NCBI GenBank assembly: GCA_033002965.1
Contig: JAURVB010012380.1
Coordinates: 36,048-100,047, forward strand
Length of the DNA stretch: 64,000 bases
Source: Piper betle
Lineage: Eukaryota > Streptophyta > Magnoliopsida > Piperales > Piperaceae
Reading direction: 5' to 3'
Shown: in pieces, positions 12,380 to 24,638 of the stretch
Layout of the letters: every line of letters begins with the position of its first letter
Position numbering within the stretch: position 1 is the stretch's first letter
Made by a program: the position numbers and the translations under genes
The notes under the pieces: model-generated
Database searches by the model: none
The model's input: only the letters and a program-made list of their open reading frames with translations
Told to the model about the DNA's origin: nothing

Positions 12380-12740
12380 CATCCGATCACTGTCGAAGCC
12401 CTCCGAGCACCGGCCGCGTTCCTAGCCGCCAGCCCCCTCTAACCACCAACCCCTCTAACCACCAGACCCTACAAGTCCTACCACCGACGGCATGTTTCCA
12501 ACCACCGCTGGAGCCCTCCGACCATTAGCCCCATCTGAGCTCCAACTCCCTCTAACCACTGCTGCTCTTCGAGCGCCGCCCCCCCCCCTCCAAGCACCGC
12601 CATACCACGCCCACTGCTACTCTCCGAGCACCGCCAGACAGCTTCCACTGTATGAGCACCGCCCCTCCAAGCACCGCCATACCACAACCACTGCTACAGT
12701 GCTACTCTCTAGGAACGACATGCCCCTCTGACCATCGCCC
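12380..12740. repeat. C-rich low-complexity tract with an internal duplication
   Basis: The tract is made of variants of CCTCCGAGCACCGCC and CTAACCACCA. A block starting CTCCAAGCACCGCCATACCA occurs twice about 78 bp apart (near 12588 and 12666). Open frames on both strands are a by-product of this composition. Origin unknown. Confidence 0.6.
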
Positions 12741-13958
12741 TTCTTCCCCTTCTCTTGGTTAGTCCTCTGTTCTGGTTAAAGCTTTTTTGGATTATATGTG
12801 CAGCCTAGATCTTCTTTAAAAAAAAAATAGTAATTCCTTATACTATCTGATTAGCAAAACTTTGTATATGCAGCTTAGACTTGAAAAGCATCTTTAGTTG
12901 GCTCCTTGTTGTTGTTGGTTTGTAAATTTAAGATATCTAATTGCGTAGTGATTGAATACGTTTTGTGATTTAGAAAGCACTTGGTACTTGATATGTTCTT
13001 TCATGTCTAAATTGTTTAAGTGGTACCTACTATTTTTTCCCTTTTATATATAAATTTGTTTAGTGACGTAATTAAGTGGTTATTTGCTGCTCATATATGG
13101 CTTTTTTTTAAAAAAAAATGGTTTAGGGTGAAAATTTTAGTATATACCAAGTAAAATTGAAGAGTGTAATTTTTCAGTTTATGTTATCTTTTGTGTTGTA
13201 TTAAACCTTAGACTTGTGGCCTTGTATTGAGAATTAGGATTGAGCCTTAAGTCTGTTATGACATCTCATTCTTCAAACTTATTTATGTTGGGTGTTGTGA
13301 AATTGTTATTAATTTATATGTATCTTGTATTTAATATTTGTGTATGCACAAATATTTATTATAATGGACCAATTTAAACTGATTCAAATGAATTAATTCT
13401 TGTCCCATTTTTGTTATATCCAAATCAACGACTCCTTTTGACCGATTCAAATGCCAATTTTGATTTTTGCACCTATATTTATGACTCCTTGTACATGGTA
13501 CCTAACCAACTAGCTACCACCCCGGTCTATCCTCCACTAAGGTATTCCTTTTCTATGGCTTCAACCCTGTCCACTGCCCCTCCCATCAAAGACCCCTCCA
13601 TCCCATCGCCTTCTCCCACTCCTGTGCATGACCATCCCCTCTTCTTCCACGCTTTCTTCTCCTGCATAGAAAGATTTGGGATTGAAGCTGATTCAGTACG
13701 ATTCAAAATGAACCAATTCATTGTTTGAATTGGTATAATCAGGTTTAACATCTTCTGCCTTCCCTTTTAATGTTTTACTTTTATTCCTCCTTCCATGGCG
13801 TAAGGTCATCTATACCGACATCTGAATGTTTGATACATTAAGTGCATTGTTTTTTGGGTCTTCAAAGTAGCAAACTTTCTGTTAACTGTTGGAGTTTACT
13901 AGTTAATTGTGTATGCATGCTACTGCATTAATTTTTTTTCTTAATATCATGTTCTTAG
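12741..13958. other. Intergenic or 5' leader/intron of the RuvX-like gene
   Basis: Mostly AT-rich. The acceptor-like TTCTTAG at 13952-13958, just before the start codon at 13961, suggests that a 5' untranslated exon lies upstream and that part of this stretch is an intron. I could not place that exon. Confidence 0.35.
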
Positions 13959-13960
13959 GG

Positions 13961-16041
13961 ATGAAGTACATTAAATCTTTGGGCTTGTTTAAGAAAGTGC
14001 TGGAGAAAAGGCCTTCGAGATTACTTGGTTTAGATGTTGGAATTAAGTATGTTGGGTTAGCTGTATCAGATGCTGAAAATAAAGTTGCATCTCCATTAAG
14101 GTATGTTAAACATTATTTGCGTAAGCAATTCTCATGATGATGTATGTCACATATTGCATATATTGATTGATGGAATTGCTTGATGACTTGATCATGCATA
14201 CAAAAATAGCTTATTGTGAACGTTAAAAAGACATAAGTCTTACTGATTAGTGATTATGGCATGATCCAGAAAGATTGTTTCATCAGCCTTAATGTGGTAC
14301 AAATTTTCGATGAACACATCCAACTTATCTTATATATGAATTGCTCCAAGTGTGACATTGAGATCCTTAGTTTGATTTGTTAATTTGTAAGACACTGATA
14401 TGCAGTAATGAACTTAAATTATCCTCGATTATAATCACTGGGGATCAAAATGATGATGTTACTTTAATGAACTTATATTATCCATGATTCTTATCATTTG
14501 GAACCAGAATGATGATGTTATTTAACCCTGATATGTATTCTGAAGTGAGCTTCTTGCATTACTAAGTTTTTTATTCTATTTTTCCTTGGAGTTTTGTCTC
14601 CTTGTAAGCTCATATGGTCACATTTACTTTCAGTGTGCTCAAGCAAACAAAAGGCTATTAATTTGGTCGCTGGTTATATTGGAACTTTAGTAAGTATCTC
14701 TTTTTCTTTTATGTAATGTAATTTAGTGAAGAGGAGGAGGCAGTAAGAGGACAATTACGACTGGAATGACAAGGTTAAAGGAGATTATTTCTCTTGAGTG
14801 TCACCTGCTGACTCCTCTAGCTATTTTTGTCCATTCAACAGGAAGGTTGGCATGGTAATAGTTTGTGACGGGCCCTATGCAGGTTGTTGGCAATATTTTC
14901 ATGCCTTGGTGGTGAAAAAGCACTGTTGTAAAGCAAATTATATGTTAGAAAAATGCTATTATCAGTAGGTAGATAATTCTTTTAGGATTTAGTTTCCAAA
15001 TATTATTTGTCTTTTCTTTGGTGTTTCCCTTACATTGGTAGGTTTTGTGGGTCTATGTATAGAATTGTTATAGAACTTAGTATTTGCAGAATAACTGACT
15101 GAAAGTTACTCTTGGTAAATAGCAATTTCCTCCTACCCATCCTTAACCTTTTTGTCGGTACTGATTGCATATATAATATTAAAATGCGACCTCTCAGGCT
15201 GTTCTATGTCAATTTTGCCAATCTTCAATAGGCAGCAACACTAGCTCTTAGGAAATATGTTTCCCCGTAGGTCTCTGGCTCATTTAAACCAGACTTCATT
15301 ATATTTTTTTGCTCATTTAATACCAAACTTCATTATATTGCAATTAGCTAAATTATTATTTTTTAATTTAACTTAAATGGTTTTTAGCACAGGTTTCAGG
15401 ATTTTCATTAGGTGGACTCGTTGTTGGCTATCCGCATGAAATGCAGGGCGAAGAAAACTTAACTGTGCGGATCAACAATATATATATATATATATATATT
15501 GTATGTGTCGTACTTCCTAATAATTTTGTTTGTTGTCATTGCAGGCTGTCCCTATAATGATATTTATTCAGGATCTTCAAAAGACGGGAAAACTTAAATG
15601 ATTTATGCTATACTTTTTGGGACGAGCGCTATTCTTCTGTGGTTAGTCTCATAAAATTTGCTAATGGCAGATTGTTTTATCTTACGACTAAGTTGATTTG
15701 ATTGCATTACTAATGATGTTCTTTTGATGATTATGGTATTACTCTTAGTGCACGGAGTTCCTTATAAAACCTTTGAACCTAAGCCCGACGCATGCAAATC
15801 GATTCTGGATAAATTTTCTGGTGATTGGCGCCTATCTGAAACTACATGATGCTTAATATACAATTTCTCAAGGCATGACTGTTAGACCAGGCCATGGGTA
15901 TTAGACTATATGTGTCGGCTACCATATATGATTGTTGGGTGCTCAATGGATGAGTAAGATAGCTGTGCTGCTGTTTTGCAGGGATACTTGGATCATTGCA
16001 ATCAAAACTGGAAAGACTTGAGCACTCCTAATACGGATTAG
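13961..16041 (+). pseudogene. RuvX/YqgF-like RNase H-fold nuclease, degenerate
   Basis: YqgF/RuvX proteins are RNase H-fold nucleases; the bacterial one matures 16S rRNA and plant relatives are presumed organellar. Exon 1 (13961-14100) reads LLGLDVGIKYVGLAVSD, the first catalytic strand with its Asp. Exon 2 (14634-14689) matches the next helix only after a one-base shift. Exon 3 (from 15393) reads GGLVVGYPHEM, the second motif. Exon 4 (from 15545) ends with CYTFWDERYSS, the DER motif, one base out of frame from IFIQDLQKTGK before it. Exon 5 (from 15749) has FLIKPLNLSP and then SILDKFS in a different frame. The last exon ends QGYLDHCNQNWKDLS with a stop at 16039-16041. Three or more frame changes, plus a TA repeat where a splice site should be, point to a pseudogene. 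All conserved motifs remain readable, so the decay is recent or partly a sequence artefact. Confidence 0.75.
15478..15500. repeat. (TA)n microsatellite at an exon border
   Basis: A pure TA run directly follows the exon with GGLVVGYP, where a splice donor is expected. The nearest GTATGT lies after the run, so repeat growth may have displaced or read through the donor. Confidence 0.8.
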
Positions 16042-16837
16042 ATTTCGGTTCGGCAGCTATTTAAAAGTGCAAATGGTCTCGAATCAGAGCTCGAAACAGT
16101 AGTTCCAGCGATCAAAATTGTAATATTAAAAGGTTGGCCTAATTTTCAGAGTGCAATACTGTGTTTGTGAAAACCATTTAAGGATGATCATTCAAATGTA
16201 GAAGGCCACTATTTGGGTGGTATACGGATAAACTTTTTGTTATTTTTGAGAGATGTAAACATAATCTTAAATATCGTACCAATTATTATATTAGATTTAT
16301 AATAGGTCAATTACGGCAGATTTAGTTCAATTATATTTGAAAATTATAAATAAAATATTTTATTAAATATGAAAAATATATTTTATCATCTATATTTAAT
16401 TGAATAGTGGTTAAAATAATATAATTCAAAAAATCAAATTCTGTAAAAATTTTAAGTTAAAAAATTAAACACGAATTAAAATAGTATGAAGGTTTAAATT
16501 GTAATGAATTCAAAGAGGGTGAGTAATATACAGGAAGGTTAGAGAAGTAAAAAATAATATTTTTAAAATTATAGACGTAAATATCTATTGAAAAAACTTG
16601 CGGAGCTAAGCTTGTTCAAAGAGTTTGTATTCCTTTTAACTCTTTTTTAATTTATTTACGCTTTTAAGAAAAAAAGATAAAAATAAAATATAAATGGGCA
16701 GAGCCCGGACCTATCGTTAGTTAAATAATCTCTAACGGACACAATCATATTATCGACCCGGACGACCCGAATAGCCACCGCCTCACCCGTCCCATATCAT
16801 CTCCAACGCGCCTTCGTTTCAGCACCAATCGCCGGCC
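16042..16837. other. Intergenic, probable PRP22 promoter
   Basis: AT-rich up to about 16700, then sharply GC-rich towards the start codon at 16838. No gene is seen. Confidence 0.4.
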
Positions 16838-19800
16838 ATGGCCCCCGCCGCCGCCACCGCCGCTGCCTCGTCCGCCCCCGCCGGGGGCGGTAAGAAGGAG
16901 AAGACGGAGGTGGACTTGAAGAAGCTGGAGTATCTGTCGCTGGTGAGCAAGGTGTCGACGGAGTTGGAGTCGCACATCGGCGTCGCCGACAAGGTGCTGG
17001 CCGAGTTCGTCATCGACCTCGGCCGCGACTCCCGCACCCTCGAGGAGTTTGACGCCCGACTCAAGGACAACGGCGCCGACTACGCCGACTACTTCGTCCA
17101 CACCCTCCTCACCATCATCCACGCCATCCTCCCCCCAAGCCCGACAAACCTGCCGCATCCACCGGCAACGGTGCAGACGCGCCGTTCCCGGCGCTCGGCA
17201 TATCCGACGACCGCGAGCGGGTGAGGAAGATGGAGATGGAGATTGAAGCCGAGGTGCGCCACAAGGAGCGCGAAATCGGTAAGCACGAAGCTAGGGTTTC
17301 CGATCGAGATCGAGGTAGGGATAGGGATAGGGATCGAGATAGGGAGAGAGGTAGGGATCGACATAGGGATGGAGATGATCGGCATGGGAGAGGCGATCGG
17401 GGTAGGGATAGAGACGAGGAGAGGGGACGACGTGGGAGGGAAGAAAGGCGGCATCTTGATGATGGGAGGGAAGACAGGAGGCGTTTTGATGATGGGAGGG
17501 AAGAAAAGAGGCGTTTTGATGGAGATGGTCACGAGGGAGGGAGGGGTTCTAGGGTTCGGCATGGGAGGGATGAAGAAGACGACGATTTTGAAGGAAGGAG
17601 GGATCGCGCATGGGAGTCGGCACCATTCTGAGCCTGAACTGTATGGGGTTTATGCTGGGAGGGTGAGCAGGGTGATGGATTCGGGTTGTTTTGTGCAGTT
17701 GAAGGATTTCCACGGCAAGGAAGGCCTTGTTCACGTTTCGCAGATGGCGAACAAGAGGGTTGCCAATGCCAAGGAGTTTGTGAGGCGGGATCAGGAGGTG
17801 TTTGTGAAGGTGATTTCGGTTTCTGGCCAGAAGATGAGCCTTTCCATGAGGGATGTTGATCAGGATACCGGTAAGGACCTTCTTCCCATGAAGAGGAGCT
17901 CAGACGATGATGTTCACAGGGCGAATCCTTCAAGTGCTTCGAATGCAGGTGGTCCTACTGTTCGGACTGGGTTGTCTGGGATTAGGATTGTGGAGGAGGA
18001 CGACCGTGTGCCGTCTCGGAGGCCATTGAAGAGGATGAGCTCGCCGGAGAGGTGGGAGGCGAAGCAGCTGATTGCTTCGGGTGTTTTGAGTGTAGGTGAG
18101 TATCCGATGTTTGATGAAGATGGGGATGGGATGTTGTATCAGGAGGAGGGTGCGGAGGAGGAGCTTGAGATTGAGTTGAACGAGGATGAGCCGGAGTTCT
18201 TGCAGGGACAGAGCAGGTACTCGATCGACATGTCGCCGGTGAAGATATTCAAAAATCCAGAGGGATCTTTGAGCCGTGCTGCTGCCTTGCAGTCGGCTCT
18301 GATCAAGGAGAGGAGGGAAGTGAGGGAGCAGCAGCAGAGGACGATGCTTGACTCCATTCCCAAGGATCTTAATAGGCCTTGGGAGGATCCCATGCCGGAG
18401 ACTGGCGAGAGGCATCTTGCTCAGGAATTGAGAGGTGTTGGGCTTTCTGCGTATGACATGCCCGAGTGGAAGAAAGATGCGTATGGTAAAGGTCTCACTT
18501 TTGGGCAGAGATCTAAGCTTTCAATTCAGGATCAAAGGCAGAGTCTTCCCATCTATAAGCTGAAAAAGGAGCTTGTACAGGCAGTTCATGATAATCAGGT
18601 TCTTGTGGTTATCGGAGAGACAGGTTCTGGAAAGACTACTCAAATCACACAGTATCTGGCCGAAGCAGGATATACAACTAGAGGGAAAATTGGGTGCACT
18701 CAGCCCCGAAGGGTGGCTGCCATGTCTGTGGCAAAGAGAGTTGCTGAAGAGTTTGGGTGCCGGCTTGGTGAAGAAGTGGGCTATGCCATTCGATTTGAAG
18801 ATTGTACCGGTCCTGATACTGTTATTAAGTATATGACTGATGGTATGCTGCTTAGGGAGATTCTGATTGATGATAGCCTTTCTCAATATTCGGTGATTAT
18901 GTTGGACGAAGCTCATGAAAGAACGATCCACACGGATGTTCTGTTTGGGCTGCTAAAACAGCTTCTCAAACGCCGTCCAGAACTACGCCTTATTGTCACT
19001 TCTGCTACGCTTGATGCAGAGAAGTTTTCTGGGTATTTCTTCAACTGTAATATTTTTACTATTCCTGGTAGGACCTTCCCCGTTGAGATTCTGTACACTA
19101 AGCAGCCTGAAAGCGACTATTTGGATGCGGCACTTATCACTGTGTTGCAAATTCACTTGACTGAGCCGGAAGGAGATATTCTTCTGTTTTTAACTGGACA
19201 GGAAGAGATTGACCATGCTTGCCAGTGTCTCTATGAAAGAATGAAGGCTCTGGGAAAGAATGTTCCTGAGCTCATTATACTACCCGTCTATAGTGCGCTT
19301 CCCAGCGAGATGCAGTCTAGGATTTTTGATCCAGCGCCTCCAGGAAAGCGGAAGGTGGTTGTTGCTACAAATATTGCGGAGGCCTCATTGACCATTGATG
19401 GGATCTTCTACGTTATTGATCCTGGTTTTGCCAAGCAGAATGTGTACAACCCAAAGCAAGGGCTAGATTCACTTGTGATTACTCCAATATCACAAGCGTC
19501 TGCCAAACAAAGGGCTGGTCGTGCTGGGCGTACTGGGCCTGGAAAATGTTACCGCCTATACACTGAAAGTGCTTACAAAAATGAAATGTCGCCCACCACT
19601 ATTCCAGAAATTCAAAGAATTAATTTAGGATTGGTGACACTCACAATGAAAGCTATGGGCATCAATGATCTTCTTTCGTTTGATTTTATGGATCCACCTT
19701 CTCCGCAGGCTCTTATTTCTGCCATGGAACAACTGTACAGTTTGGGGGCCTTGGATGAAGAAGGTCTTTTGACCAAATTGGGTAGGAAGATGGCAGAGTT

Positions 19801-21143
19801 TCCCTTGGAACCGCCTTTATCCAAGATGCTCCTTGCTAGCGTAGACCTTGGTTGTAGTGATGAAATTTTAACTATTATAGCAATGATCCAGACGGGGAAT
19901 ATCTTCTACCGGCCCAGGGAGAAACAAGCTCAAGCTGATCAGAAGAGAGCAAAATTTTTTCAGCCAGAAGGAGACCATTTGACTTTGTTGGCTGTCTATG
20001 AAGCTTGGAAGGCCAAGAATTTTTCTGGACCATGGTGCTTTGAGAATTTCGTTCAGTCAAGATCCTTGAGAAGGGCTCAAGATGTGAGGAAGCAGATACT
20101 TACCATCATGGACAGGTACTTTATCAGTTGACTTCGTTCAGTTTATATTTGATTGATACAAAATAGTTTTATATAAATTAATTATAGGTATCGATATTGT
20201 GCGTTTGATGTCTTGATATTGCATGTAAGGTGTGATGTAAAGTACTTTATCAACTGACTTCATTTAGCATTTTTAATATTCTATTGATACAAAATAGTTT
20301 TATATAGTTTTATTTTCGGCATCGATATTGTGTGTGAGATATCTTGATATTGCATGTAAGGTGTGATACAGTAGAAAGGAAGAGTGATGTATTTACTTTT
20401 AATCCTCTCTTTTAACTTGATTCGTACCAGTTACTTTGCAAATATAGGAACCTGTGAAGGTTTTATGAGTGGAGTTAGTTTATTGTTATCATGAAATTAA
20501 TGGAGGAACATACATTAGTGGAATCATTTGTTTTATGGCCGGAGGGTTTTTATTTTGTACAAAGTTGGATTAGTTCATGTTATGAATTTTCGATCTTGTT
20601 GTGATTTTATCTCTGAAGTATTTCATCTGTTTGAAGAACTTTCTTGTGTTGTAATAGCTTGCAATTTTGATACCTTAACTGTTGTTAGTCCATTCTCATT
20701 TTGATCCGCTTGTGAGGAGTTATCTTACATGTTATGTGACTGTTTACAGGTACAAATTGGATGTTGTTAGTGCTGGAAAAAATTTTACAAAGATCAGGAA
20801 AGCTATTACTGCCGGATTCTTTTTCCACGCTGCTAGGAAAGATCCACAAGAAGGTTACCGTACTTTAGTTGAGAACCAACCTGTCTACATCCATCCCAGC
20901 AGTGCTCTTTTCCAACGGCAGCCGGACTGGGTTATATACCACGAACTGGTGATGACCACCAAGGAGTATATGCGTGAGGTCACCGTCATTGATCCGAAGT
21001 GGCTGGTTGAGCTTGCACCTAGGTTCTTCAAAGTGGCAGATCCCACAAAAATGAGCAAGCGCAAGAGACAGGAAAGAATTGAGCCACTTTATGACAGATA
21101 TCATGAACCTAATTCTTGGCGTTTGAGCAAGCGGCGTGCTTAA
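16838..21143 (+). CDS. DEAH-box pre-mRNA splicing helicase, PRP22/DHX8 type (DEAH5-like), with two frame breaks
   Basis: PRP22 is the spliceosomal ATPase that releases mature mRNA. Exons are 16838-20115 and 20750-21143 (3672 nt), near the length of Arabidopsis DEAH5. In order: an N-terminal helical region ([18 protein letters not shown]), an Arg/Asp-rich low-complexity region (17290-17600), an S1 RNA-binding domain (from about 17640, [15 protein letters not shown]), then the helicase core. Motif I GETGSGKT is at 18614-18637, DEAH at 18905-18916, SAT at 19001-19009, QRAGRAGR at 19508-19531, and the C-terminus ends [10 protein letters not shown]. Two opposite one-base shifts occur: a lost C in the C-run at about 17131, and an extra base near 17600. 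Between them the correct reading is one frame over, and the original frame has a TGA at 17222-17224. The rest is highly conserved and open, so I favour a functional gene with sequence errors over a pseudogene. Confidence 0.88.
20116..20370 (+). repeat. Tandem duplication in PRP22 intron that copies the 5' splice site
   Basis: About 126 bp starting at the splice donor (GTACTTTATCAGTTGACTTC) is repeated directly at 20242 (GTACTTTATCAACTGACTTC). Both copies share GATACAAAATAGTTTTATAT and ATTGCATGTAAGGTGTGAT. The second copy carries a decoy donor-like GTACTT preceded by AA instead of ACAG. Confidence 0.85.
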
Positions 21144-21734
21144 TTATCACCCTTTTATGTATGTCCTTCACTGTTTTGTAGTTCTCTAGCAGTACTTTAG
21201 AACTGTAAATTTTACTCTTACGCATACAGTTTTCCATGAACTTTGACAATTGTTCTGTAATTTGAAGGATGTAAACTCAGGTTATTCTTGCTTTTCGAAG
21301 GAAGTTTTGTATCGTCTACCCAATGAGGGTGGCAGCCATCTCTTACTTTGCTTCACCTCAATTCTTTTGTAAAGGCAGCTGAAAATTTTTGCTTGTGAGA
21401 ATTTGATGCAGCTGCCGGACTAAATCTGTGATTTCACCTCATGTGCCGTCAATTATCTTTCAACCTTGAATCTTTATTCACTGGAACTCAAGTAGCAATA
21501 TGAAAAGTAAACAAAAAAGGAGTAAAAAGAGAACATATTCAAACGAAACTTTCGGTGGTTTTTGAAACAGAAGAAATTAATTACATATTGTCTTATATAA
21601 TTCTACGCATATTGAAGGTTGAAGAACATAGCTATATTAAATATTATCCGGGCTACGCCCCTGTTACCTTAATCACTTTTCAGTGCTAAAATACCATTGT
21701 TATTATCACCAATACTGGATCATCTAAGCTGATA
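21144..21734. other. PRP22 3' flank
   Basis: Likely holds the PRP22 3' untranslated region; no further coding signal is seen. Confidence 0.4.
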
Positions 21735-21769
21735 TTGCATTGGGAGCTGCTGTGGTGGCAGAAGAGCAA

Positions 21770-22165
21770 AACTACCACTGTTTGAGCATGGAAACAGCAT
21801 GAGGCATGGTAGGCCTATGAATTGCACTCTCTTGTACACACAAAAGCCCCACATTGATGCACCTCGTTACTTCTTCAGTAGAAGCCAAATCACCCAGATC
21901 ACCCAGAGATGAATCCAACACTTCTAAGACCCTATCAATTTCCCACAACTCCCAAACCTGAAAAGAGGCTACAAATTACTCGTGTGGGCAAATGGGACGC
22001 AATTGTGGATACATTTATGGAGATCGTAGGAAACTCGCATTTTGAAGAGATCAACCTGCTCTGAATGATCGGACTGCCATTCATCCTACCACTCACTATC
22101 TACAACAACAGTACCGCGAAGCTGAAGACATCGGATTTTATAACTCGGGAGACACATGTCCACTG
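21770..22165 (-). pseudogene. S-domain receptor kinase, C-terminal kinase fragment
   Basis: On the minus strand a block at about 22160-22060 reads KSDVFSFAVLLL, a TAG stop, then IVSGRMNGSP, which is kinase subdomain IX with a nonsense codon. The next block, 21957 down to 21770 after an acceptor-like CTTTTCAG, reads VWELWEIDRVLEVLDSSLGD and, a few residues later, TRCINVGLLCVQESAIHRPTM: subdomains X and XI of an S-domain/cysteine-rich type receptor kinase. Only the last two exons are recognisable. It faces away from the larger kinase pseudogene that follows, so the two are head-to-head relics. Confidence 0.7.
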
Positions 22166-24638
22166 CAAATATTGAAGATAACTTAATTCTAACATATGAT
22201 CATATCAAAATTAGTGAAAGCACAGACTTCCAAGAAAGGGCGTTCTTCAAAATTTACTTAAGCACCATCTTGCATGCGCAAAGTTTGGCACTTGACAGAT
22301 ATGGAAGAAAAGGCAGAACTCGAATCTGTTAGTTATACTGTTATATAAAATTTTTATGATTAACTTTTTTGTTTTTTTAAAAAAAGTGCATGTTATTAGG
22401 AGAGCGGAAAATTTAACAAGCCTTTTCATGTTGATTGCTTCTCTCCTCGTAAAAGGAGCTGCCTACAGAAAGTTTATCAATCACTGAGGAATTACTCAAA
22501 ACCAGCAACTACCAGAGTTGGATGTGCAAGTCAGGAGTCTTTGGAAGGTTGAACGAGGCTTGAACAACTGCCATGGATGATATCACGCACACTGGGCCAT
22601 AGAAACGAAAAGTGAAGTGTTTCTTCATTTCCATTGGTGGCAGCTTCTCCGTGTCATTGAATGTTGATCATGGAAGTGTAAGATTCAAGAAGCTACTCAA
22701 CTTTGGCTACCCTGTCGAATAGCCTTCAATGGCCCTTCATGGTACTTTTTGGTAGGAATTTGTTGGCAGGAAAGAACAGGATGGAATTGCTTGACTTGGA
22801 TTGACTTGTGCGCAAAAATGGATGCCAGGACCCAACTATGCAATCATTCATCCAAGAGGAAAGGAAAGGAAAAAAACTACACAATCATTCACATTTTCCT
22901 TCTCTTGTTCAGAAGAAAAGAGAGAGAAGAGAACAATGCCATCATCAACTGGTTCCTTGCTCTTTCAACTGATCTTTATCTTCGACAACAGTATATTGCA
23001 GGTCTCATTTGGGAGACACCTTACATCCAAACCAGTTTATGTCGGCATTTGGTATGACACCAATCTTATACCTGATAGAACTGTAATCTGGGTGACAAAT
23101 ATGTACTTCCCCATCACAAACACTTCTGGGCCTTATCAATGGAAGCCTTGCCATCTTGGAGAGCATGGGAGACACATTTTATATCTCGGACACATTTTTT
23201 TCCAACAAATTTGTCACGGCTAAACTATTGGACAACGGTAATTTGTGTTGAAACTGGGGAGCTCATTTCTATGGCAGAGCTTTGATGATCCAACTGATAC
23301 CATTCTCCCCGGGATGAAGATGACCCCTGGAAAACTAAATCATTTCACGGGAAAGTCCTGATAATCCAAAAGAGGGGAATTACTCTTGGCAGTTGGACTC
23401 AAATGCTCGCTTTGGTTTCAATCTCAAACAGAACGCTTACTGGAAGAATGGCCCATGGAATGGTGGATGCTTTGCCCTGATCCCTGATATGGAATCAAAC
23501 AGGTCGTACAACTACAGCTGTGTTGCGGACAAGACCAAAAATCTGATTTTTAGTTACGATGCTGCTGATGAATCTGCCATGACAAGAATTATTATTGACT
23601 TCTCAGGGAACATCCAACAGCTGGTATGGTCTGCCAACTCGAAGAAATGGGAAGTTTCTTGGTTTAGGCCAGAAAGCCCCGTGTCAGGTTCCTAATAACT
23701 GTGGTGCATTTGGCCTTTGCAATAGTGGCAAGTCCCCATTTAAATTTCAGTGTTTGGAAGGTTTTGAACCAACCTTTGTTAGAGACTAGGATGTGGGTGC
23801 CTGGTCTGGTGGTTGTACGAGGACACCCTTGACTTGTGATAGAAACGCAACTATTCATGGAGGGAATGACCTGTTCTTGAATGTTTCCTGCATAAAATTG
23901 CCATCGAATTCCAAGTCCATCCTAGCTCAGAATGGCGATGAATGTAGAAGAATTTGCATGGATAACTGTTCTTGTACATCTTATTCAAGTGGCAGTAATT
24001 GTTCAACATGGCATGGTGATCTTCTGAATCTGTAACAATCAACGCATTCAGATCCGTCTTGCACCTTCGGAGATGAAAATAGGTGCGCGTAAAATCTGCC
24101 ATAGCTCTTTTTTGTTTGCTCCATTCCCACAACCCTACAAAGAACAATTTGACATAGTTTTCAGCATATTCACCTTAACATTCTCGTTTCCGCAACCTCT
24201 AGTAAATCAATATCACTCTTCCCATGAGGCTGACTCTCTGCACCTTGAGGTGAAGTAAGCCTAATTATGGACTTACAGTTTTGAAACATGGTGCAGGTAG
24301 GAAGTGTTCATGGGGAGTCATGGCTGGGGTAGCTGCTTTGGCCAGTTTTCTCATAGCATCTGCTTGTGGAAGCTTCTCAGGAGAAAAAGAACAAAGCAAG
24401 AAAGTAATCACTGTTGAAAATATCGAGAGCATGAGGAGACTCTCATGGGCGTGGCAACACTTTGCATACATGTTTTTACATCATTCAGATTCAACTATGT
24501 AAAATGCTTGGATTTTTTTTTAATCTTTCCTGGATTCCATACTGTGATCTCTCATCAATCATTAATCATGTTTCTAATGAAGCCACGAGGAACGAAGAAA
24601 TTGAGAACAATGTCAGTTTTGATCAACCTGGTTCAAAG

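Noticed and set aside
16745..17158. 137-codon minus-strand frame over the PRP22 start
   Set aside because: Antisense shadow of a GC-rich coding exon.
16838..17640. Programmed frameshifting in PRP22
   Set aside because: Two opposite shifts of this kind are not known in the family, no slippery heptamer or structure was seen, and one site is a simple C-run.
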